Origin: Sphingomonadaceae bacterium
GTDB taxonomy: Bacteria > Pseudomonadota > Alphaproteobacteria > Sphingomonadales > Sphingomonadaceae
DNA: 9,314 bases
Assembly: GCA_004282995.1 (NCBI GenBank)
Contig: SHLU01000084.1
Location: 1 to 9,314, forward strand
Direction of reading: 5' to 3'
In this document: positions 5,122 to 9,314 of the stretch, one piece after another
Numbering within the stretch: the stretch's first letter is position 1
Layout of the letters: every line of letters starts with the position of its first letter
Notes under the pieces: generated by a model
What the model was told of the DNA's origin: nothing
What the model saw: only the letters and a program-made list of their open reading frames with translations
Database searches by the model: none
Program-made: the position numbers and the translations under genes

Positions 5122-5891
5122 ATGCTCGGCTCCCCATCGGCAATCACTTTATTGGCCTGTCTCTGCCGATAACGGGGCAAGGCCCACCACGGCACCTGCG
5201 GGGCGAGGTGATGTTCGTGATGATAGCCAAAATGGAAGCATGTCAGCAAACTCTTGGCAGTGCCAAACGTGTCGCTGCGGGCATTATGGGAATCGGCAAA
5301 CCGCGTTCCGTCGTGACGATGCGGGCGGAAGGTGCCGAAATAGAAAAGCTGAACCGAAGATGCGATGGCCGGCAGGCCGTAAAGCAGGACCAATTGCTCC
5401 ATGGGAACGTCCAGCCAAAACCAGTAAATCGCGACCACGCTCGATACGAACAGCACCGATTGCCAGCCGAAATAGCGGGTAAAGAATGCCCCGTACCAAT
5501 GTCCGAATTCACTCGGATGGCTGGCACAGAAATCGGGATCGGCCGCGTGCCCTGCATGGCGGTGATGTGCAAAATGCGCGTCCCGCATCCGGCGCCAGGC
5601 AAATCCGGCATACAGGAACAGCAGGGAACCCCCGATCGTGGCATTGACCCGTGGCCAATCGGGCGCGAGCGAACCGTGCATCGCGTCATGGCTGACAATG
5701 AACACTCCAACCGAGAGCCAGCACAACAGTGCCGCCATCACCAGTGCCAGCGGCAGGTTGGCCCAGCTCAATTCGAACACCAGCACGGCATAGATGTGCA
5801 GACCCACCCAGGCTCCTGCAATTACGAGGGCGAGCAACAGTCCGAGCGCCCTTTGCGAGGCGCGCTGTTTCAAGGCGATGGCGTGTGGCAC
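5118..5891 (-). CDS. crtW: Beta-carotene 4-ketolase CrtW
   Basis: Membrane di-iron ketolase of the fatty-acid-desaturase superfamily that introduces 4-keto groups into beta-ionone rings. The three histidine boxes are HDAMH (68-72), HFAHHRHAGH (106-115) and HFGYHHEHH (220-228). The FGTFRPHRHDG segment (186-195) before the last box is typical of CrtW. Length 257 matches bacterial ketolases; four hydrophobic spans are visible near 15-38, 46-65, 83-97 and 145-185. The start is GTG, with no in-frame ATG before the first membrane segment and only a weak ribosome site. It begins 18 nt after the thioesterase stop, overlaps crtZ by 4 nt, and with CrtZ would yield astaxanthin-type pigments. Other crt genes are not in the window. 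Confidence 0.95.
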   Translation of the reverse strand: MPHAIALKQRASQRALGLLLALVIAGAWVGLHIYAVLVFELSWANLPLALVMAALLCWLSVGVFIVSHDAMHGSLAPDWPRVNATIGGSLLFLYAGFAWRRMRDAHFAHHRHAGHAADPDFCASHPSEFGHWYGAFFTRYFGWQSVLFVSSVVAIYWFWLDVPMEQLVLLYGLPAIASSVQLFYFGTFRPHRHDGTRFADSHNARSDTFGTAKSLLTCFHFGYHHEHHLAPQVPWWALPRYRQRQANKVIADGEPSI

Positions 5892-5909
5892 GATGCCAGC
5901 CAGTATAGG

Positions 5910-6323
5910 CTATTCGGGCGTCGGAAAAAAGAATTCGCGCAGATGATCGCCGATACGCGCAGGTCGCAGGGTGGTGGAATCGATGCAGCACCAGCTCGAC
6001 TTGACCTCGGCCAGCACATCTTCGCCGCGCTGGATCACAGTATGATAGAAAGCCCGTGCGCCCTGAAATTGCTCGAGTACCGTCTGCGCGATGACCTCGT
6101 CCTCGAGGAACGCCGGCTTGCGATAGGTAATCTCGTGTTTGAGCGCGACCCACGCCTTGCTCGCGACTTCCTCGGCCGGGGCCAGCTTGTTCCAGTGAGC
6201 TAGAACCGCGTCCTGAACCCAATTCAGATACTTGGCATTGTTCACATGGCCCATGAAATCGATATCATCGGGCAGAACCTTGATCGCGAATGCGAAGGGC
6301 GCGGCAGGGGTGTTTGCTGACAT
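5910..6323 (-). CDS. Acyl-CoA thioesterase, hotdog fold (4HBT/FadM-YbgC type)
   Basis: 137 residues, the usual length of single-domain hotdog thioesterases. The catalytic motif is DDIDFMGHVNNAKYLNW (19-35), with D22 as the likely acidic catalytic residue and the HVNN turn typical of FadM/YbgC-type enzymes. YRKPAFLEDEVIAQT and an arginine-rich FYHTVIQRGEDVLAEVKSSW strand follow. It should hydrolyse an acyl-CoA thioester in the cytoplasm; the chain specificity cannot be read from sequence. It is the first gene of a - strand run with crtW and crtZ (18-nt gap), so it may be co-transcribed with carotenoid genes, but no direct role in pigment synthesis is implied. No strong ribosome site precedes the ATG. 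Confidence 0.9.
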   Translation of the reverse strand: MSANTPAAPFAFAIKVLPDDIDFMGHVNNAKYLNWVQDAVLAHWNKLAPAEEVASKAWVALKHEITYRKPAFLEDEVIAQTVLEQFQGARAFYHTVIQRGEDVLAEVKSSWCCIDSTTLRPARIGDHLREFFFPTPE

Positions 6324-6424
6324 GGGTGTAAATTAGGTATCCATAGCTTAGATTTCCATGACCCCGCATTTGCTTGGGCATCACATTATTGCCTGTGTTG
6401 CGCAAAGGCCGCAATACCCAGGCC
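6324..6424. promoter_or_regulatory. Divergent intergenic region, thioesterase/leuC
   Basis: This 101-bp gap separates divergent genes and should hold both promoters. It has an AT-richer core (about 6328-6355 and 6381-6390) compared with flanking coding DNA. No convincing -35/-10 pair, EcfG box, leucine-rich leader peptide or attenuator hairpin was found. An AAAGG at 6404-6408 is the best but distant ribosome site for leuC. Confidence 0.4.
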
Positions 6425-7897
6425 ATGAGCAGCACACCGCGCACGCTATACGAGAAAATCTGGGACGCCCACGTCGTCGATAAGCGCGACGATGGTACCG
6501 CGCTGATTTATATCGACCGCCATCTCGTTCACGAGGTGACCAGCCCGCAGGCGTTCGAGGCATTACGTGGGAACGGACGGACCGTCCGCCGGCCGGACCT
6601 GACGCTGGCCGTGCCCGACCACAATGTGCCGACCACCAGGCGCACCGATACCGCCGGCAATCGGTTGCCGATCGCCGATCCGCAAAGCGCGCAGCAACTC
6701 GCCGCACTCGAGCGAAACGCTCCGGAATTCGGCATCCGCTACATCGACGCGGTGGCGCCCGAGCAGGGCATCGTGCATGTCGTCGGGCCCGAGCAGGGTT
6801 TCTCACTGCCAGGTGCCACCATCGTCTGTGGTGATTCGCACACCGCTGCCCACGGCGGAATTGGCGCGCTCGCATTCGGGATCGGCACCAGCGAAGTCGA
6901 GCACGTTCTGGCCACTCAGACCCTGCTGCTCAAGCGATCGAAAGGTATGGAAGTGCGCGTCGAGGGTAACCTTGGCCCCGGGATCACGCCCAAGGACCTT
7001 ATCCTGCATATTATTGGCGTGATCGGCACAGCCGGCGGGACCGGGCACGTCATCGAGTATCGCGGGCGCGTGTTCGAGGAAATGAGCGTCGAGGGCCGCC
7101 TGACCGTCTGTAACATGAGCATCGAGGCGGGTGCGCGCGCTGGCTTGGTGGCTCCCGACGAAACCACTTTCAACTATCTGAAAGGGCGTCCTTACGCGCC
7201 GCAAGGCGAAGAATGGGATCAGGCAGTCGCATGGTGGCGCTCGCTCGCAACCGACAATGGCGCGCGGTTCGACAGTTCGGTGGTGATCGACGCCAGCGAG
7301 ATCGAACCGACGGTTACCTGGGGCACCAGCCCCGAAGATGTTGTGCCAATCGGCGCCAGCGTCCCCTCTCCGGAGAGTTTTTCCGATCCGTCCAAACAGG
7401 TCGCCGCCGCCAAGAGCCTGCAATACATGGGCCTGACCCCGGGACAGCGGATGCAGGACATTGCCATCGAAAATGTGTTCATCGGCAGTTGCACCAACAG
7501 CCGGATCGAGGATTTGCGCGCCGCAGCAAGAGTTCTCGAAGGCCGCCGCAAGGCGAAGGGCGTGCGGTGGGCAATCGCCGTACCCGGTTCGGGCCTGGTC
7601 AAGCTCCAGGCCGAAGCTGAAGGTCTCGATCGGATCTTTACCGACGCCGGATTCGAGTGGCGCGAACCGGGCTGTTCGGCCTGTCTCGCCATGAACCCGG
7701 ACAAGGTCCCTGCCGGCGAGCGCTGCGCCTCTACGTCCAATCGCAATTTTGTCGGACGCCAGGGTCCGGGCGCTCGAACACACTTGATGAGCCCGGCAAT
7801 GGCGGCGGCTGCCGCTGTCACCGGGCGGCTGACAGATGTGCGTGAATTGTCCGCCACATCCCCCTTGCGGGAATCCGCCCGCGCTACCAAAGCATAG
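6425..7897 (+). CDS. leuC: 3-isopropylmalate dehydratase large subunit (LeuC)
   Basis: Aconitase-family large subunit which, with LeuD, isomerises 2-isopropylmalate to 3-isopropylmalate in leucine synthesis. From the ATG at 6425 the 490 residues begin with TLYEKIWDAHVV (7-18) and YIDRHLVHEVTSPQAF (29-44), typical LeuC starts. GDSHTA lies at 136-141. The three [4Fe-4S] cysteines are C356 (GSCTNSRIED), C417 and C420 (PGCSACLAMNPD). The RNFVGRQGPGARTHLMSP active-site region near the C terminus is intact. The protein is slightly long because of about 15 polar residues at the end. A TTG at 6374 extends the frame by 17 non-conserved residues and is unlikely to be the start. A small membrane-peptide gene begins 3 nt after its stop. 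Confidence 0.96.
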   Translation: MSSTPRTLYEKIWDAHVVDKRDDGTALIYIDRHLVHEVTSPQAFEALRGNGRTVRRPDLTLAVPDHNVPTTRRTDTAGNRLPIADPQSAQQLAALERNAPEFGIRYIDAVAPEQGIVHVVGPEQGFSLPGATIVCGDSHTAAHGGIGALAFGIGTSEVEHVLATQTLLLKRSKGMEVRVEGNLGPGITPKDLILHIIGVIGTAGGTGHVIEYRGRVFEEMSVEGRLTVCNMSIEAGARAGLVAPDETTFNYLKGRPYAPQGEEWDQAVAWWRSLATDNGARFDSSVVIDASEIEPTVTWGTSPEDVVPIGASVPSPESFSDPSKQVAAAKSLQYMGLTPGQRMQDIAIENVFIGSCTNSRIEDLRAAARVLEGRRKAKGVRWAIAVPGSGLVKLQAEAEGLDRIFTDAGFEWREPGCSACLAMNPDKVPAGERCASTSNRNFVGRQGPGARTHLMSPAMAAAAAVTGRLTDVRELSATSPLRESARATKA

Positions 7898-7900
7898 GCT

Positions 7901-8050
7901 ATGACCAAGATACCAACAAAAGCCATCGCCGGAGCCATCGGCTCCGCTGCCATCGCCGCCGCCCTGCTCTATGCCGGCAAGCGCAAGAAGAAAAACACCC
8001 CGAGCCAGCCGGGGCCGATCCCCTCAGGCGAGAATCCGGAGACCGATTGA
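7901..8050 (+). CDS. Small single-pass membrane peptide between leuC and leuD
   Basis: A 49-residue frame filling the leuC-leuD gap exactly: the ATG is 3 nt after the leuC stop and the TGA overlaps the leuD ATG by one base (TGATG). Residues 8-26 form an Ala/Ile/Gly-rich membrane helix. KRKKK (27-31) would hold the C terminus in the cytoplasm, and the Pro/Gly/acidic tail (PSQPGPIPSGENPETD) looks disordered. It has no enzyme motif. The leuD ribosome site (GGAG, 8038-8041) lies inside it, so its translation may influence LeuD output. The ribosome site of the peptide itself is weak, so it may depend on reinitiation after leuC. The family is not recognised; it could be a real peptide or a translated spacer. 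Confidence 0.65.
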   Translation: MTKIPTKAIAGAIGSAAIAAALLYAGKRKKKNTPSQPGPIPSGENPETD

Positions 8051-8652
8051 TGGATCCCGTGCGCCGGATTGAAGGCCGCGCCATTCCCTTTGGTGACAAA
8101 AACGTCGATACCGACGTCATCATCCCGGCGCATTGGCTTAAGACCGTCACACGCGACGGACTGGGCCGCGGGGCATTCGAAACCGTGCGGCAAGACCCTG
8201 ATAATGTTTTCGACCAACCCGAATTCAGTGGTGCTCCAATCCTGATTGCCGGTGACAATTTCGGCTGCGGTTCGAGTCGCGAACACGCGGCCTGGGCCTT
8301 GCTCGACCTAGGGATCACTGCGGTCATAGCGCCGAGTTTTTCGGATATCTTCAGCGGCAACGCCTTCAAGAATGGCATTCTGACCGTAGCCCTGCCGCAG
8401 GAACAGATCGACCGCCTGACAGAGGTTGCCGCGACCGACCCGATCACCATCGACCTGGAATCGCAGACCGTAACAACGCCTTTTCAGGATCGTTTTACCT
8501 TCGAAACCGACCCCTTTCGCCGGCGCTGCCTGCTGGAAGGGTTGGACGAAATCGGCCTCACCCTTCAGCAGGATGAAGCCATCACGAATTACGAGATTCG
8601 CCAGCAAGGCATGACACCCTGGCTGGCCCGAGGAACGGAGAAAGCCGCATGA
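8050..8652 (+). CDS. leuD: 3-isopropylmalate dehydratase small subunit (LeuD)
   Basis: Swivelling small subunit that pairs with LeuC to form isopropylmalate isomerase in the cytoplasm. The 200 residues match the usual length. Recognisable blocks are GRAIPFGDKNVDTDVIIPA (9-27), the GDNFGCGSSREHA signature (68-80), IAPSFSDIFSGNAFKNGIL and the late EIGLTLQQDEAI segment. The ATG at 8050 is preceded by GGAG at 8 nt and overlaps the stop of the small peptide; a TTG one codon earlier is disfavoured. The stop overlaps the ATG of the next gene (ATGA). The separation of leuC and leuD by only one tiny gene implies a single operon. Confidence 0.96.
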   Translation: MDPVRRIEGRAIPFGDKNVDTDVIIPAHWLKTVTRDGLGRGAFETVRQDPDNVFDQPEFSGAPILIAGDNFGCGSSREHAAWALLDLGITAVIAPSFSDIFSGNAFKNGILTVALPQEQIDRLTEVAATDPITIDLESQTVTTPFQDRFTFETDPFRRRCLLEGLDEIGLTLQQDEAITNYEIRQQGMTPWLARGTEKAA

Positions 8653-9314
8653 AAGCGCTTAGAACTCACCAGACCGGTGGACCGGAAACCCTGACCCTTG
8701 ACGAGGTCGAAGTGCCCACTCCCGGCAAAGGCGAAGTGCTCGTCGATGTGAAAGCCTGCGCGATCAACTATCCCGATACGCTGATGATTCGTGACCTCTA
8801 CCAGTTCAAACCCGAACGGCCCTACGCTCCGGGCGGCGAGATCGCCGGCGTGATCGAGGCGGTCGGCGAAGGTGTCGAAGGCTACAAGGTCGGTGACAAG
8901 GTGATGGCCGGCATCGGCAATGGCGGCCTGTCCGAAAAAGTTGTCGTTCAGGCTGGGCGGATGTTCCCCGTGCCCGACGGCGTTCCGTTCGAAAAGGCGG
9001 CAAGCCTGCTGATGACCTACGGAACCACAATCCACGGCCTCAAGGATCGTGGACATATCAAGAAAGGCGACACTGTCCTGGTGCTCGGTGCGGCGGGGGG
9101 CGTCGGACTCTCGGCGGTCGAACTGTCGAAAGCCTTTGGCGCGCGCGTGGTCGCAGCCGTTTCGAGCGAGGCCAAGGGCGAAGTCGCGCGCAAGGCTGGT
9201 GCTGATGAAGTGGTAATCTACCCACGCGAAGAGATGAACAAGGACGCTTCGAAGGAACTCGCCAAGGCTTTCAAGGCGGCTTGCGGGCCGGAAGGTGCCA
9301 ATATCGTCTACGAT
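8649..9314 (+). CDS. Zinc-free MDR-family NADPH:quinone oxidoreductase-like, 3' end missing
   Basis: The frame starts at the ATG overlapping leuD (ATGA), with GGAG 8 nt upstream, and runs open to the last base; 222 residues are visible of about 325 expected. It is a medium-chain dehydrogenase/reductase of the quinone-oxidoreductase type. A GroES-like N-terminal domain contains AINYPDTLMIRDLYQ (38-52) and the PYAPGGEIAGVIEAVG block (58-73). A Rossmann domain follows with LGAAGGVGLSAVEL (146-159), the nucleotide-binding motif. The structural-zinc cysteine cluster of alcohol dehydrogenases is absent, which favours NADPH-dependent quinone or enone reduction. The actual substrate cannot be told. 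Its link to leucine synthesis is positional only. Confidence 0.92.
   Translation, partial: MKALRTHQTGGPETLTLDEVEVPTPGKGEVLVDVKACAINYPDTLMIRDLYQFKPERPYAPGGEIAGVIEAVGEGVEGYKVGDKVMAGIGNGGLSEKVVVQAGRMFPVPDGVPFEKAASLLMTYGTTIHGLKDRGHIKKGDTVLVLGAAGGVGLSAVELSKAFGARVVAAVSSEAKGEVARKAGADEVVIYPREEMNKDASKELAKAFKAACGPEGANIVYD

Noticed and set aside
5208..6203. A 331-codon + strand open frame across crtW and the thioesterase
   Set aside because: It is antisense to two genes with clear family motifs. Its translation has no recognisable domain and it reflects high-GC third-position bias.
6374..6424. TTG-initiated N-terminal extension of LeuC
   Set aside because: The 17 added residues match no LeuC N terminus. 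The ATG at 6425 gives the normal TLYEKIWDAHVV start.
6803..7783. A 326-codon - strand open frame inside leuC
   Set aside because: It is entirely antisense to leuC, whose catalytic and Fe-S motifs are intact, and the product has no family features.

Overview
The window (about 62% GC by eye) looks like a chromosomal segment of an aerobic, carotenoid-making alphaproteobacterium, most likely Sphingomonadales and plausibly Erythrobacteraceae. The reasons are a pspABC operon followed by small membrane proteins, a crtW-crtZ pair for keto/hydroxy-carotenoids, leuC-leuD, and a perfect match to the alphaproteobacterial EcfG general-stress promoter. No mobile elements, RNA genes or CRISPR arrays were seen. 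Gene density is very high and no gene-free stretch exceeds about 100 bp.

Region 1 (1-3511, + strand) is an envelope-stress block: pspA (5' end outside the window), pspB, pspC, then seven consecutive small genes of 81-118 residues. Each encodes one N-terminal membrane segment followed by a charged coiled coil. Six of the seven end in the same signature, roughly hxDRhxxLERIhTDxxxxhxxEIExLRD; the seventh keeps only the first half. The signature resembles the C-terminal segments of both PspB and PspC. The first six are joined by 1-4 nt start/stop overlaps (TAATG, GTGA, TGATG, TGATG, ATGA). I regard this expanded array of PspB/PspC-tail-like proteins as the most interesting content.

Region 2 (3536-4605, + strand) continues in the same direction with sufE (Fe-S sulfur transfer), a DUF454/YbaN-type inner-membrane protein, and a 52-residue YqaE/Pmp3 membrane peptide. 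The last has its own GGAAC-N16-CGTT promoter and a strong intrinsic terminator.

Region 3 (4621-6323, - strand) reads thioesterase, crtW (beta-carotene 4-ketolase, GTG start), crtZ (beta-carotene 3-hydroxylase). crtW and crtZ overlap by ATGA. Together the two enzymes would turn beta-carotene into astaxanthin-type xanthophylls.

Region 4 (6425-9314, + strand) is divergent from region 3. It holds leuC, an unannotated-looking 49-residue single-pass membrane peptide, leuD and a quinone-oxidoreductase-like gene that runs off the window. leuC and leuD form isopropylmalate isomerase of leucine synthesis. From the small peptide onward the genes overlap by 1-4 nt, so the block should be translated from one mRNA.
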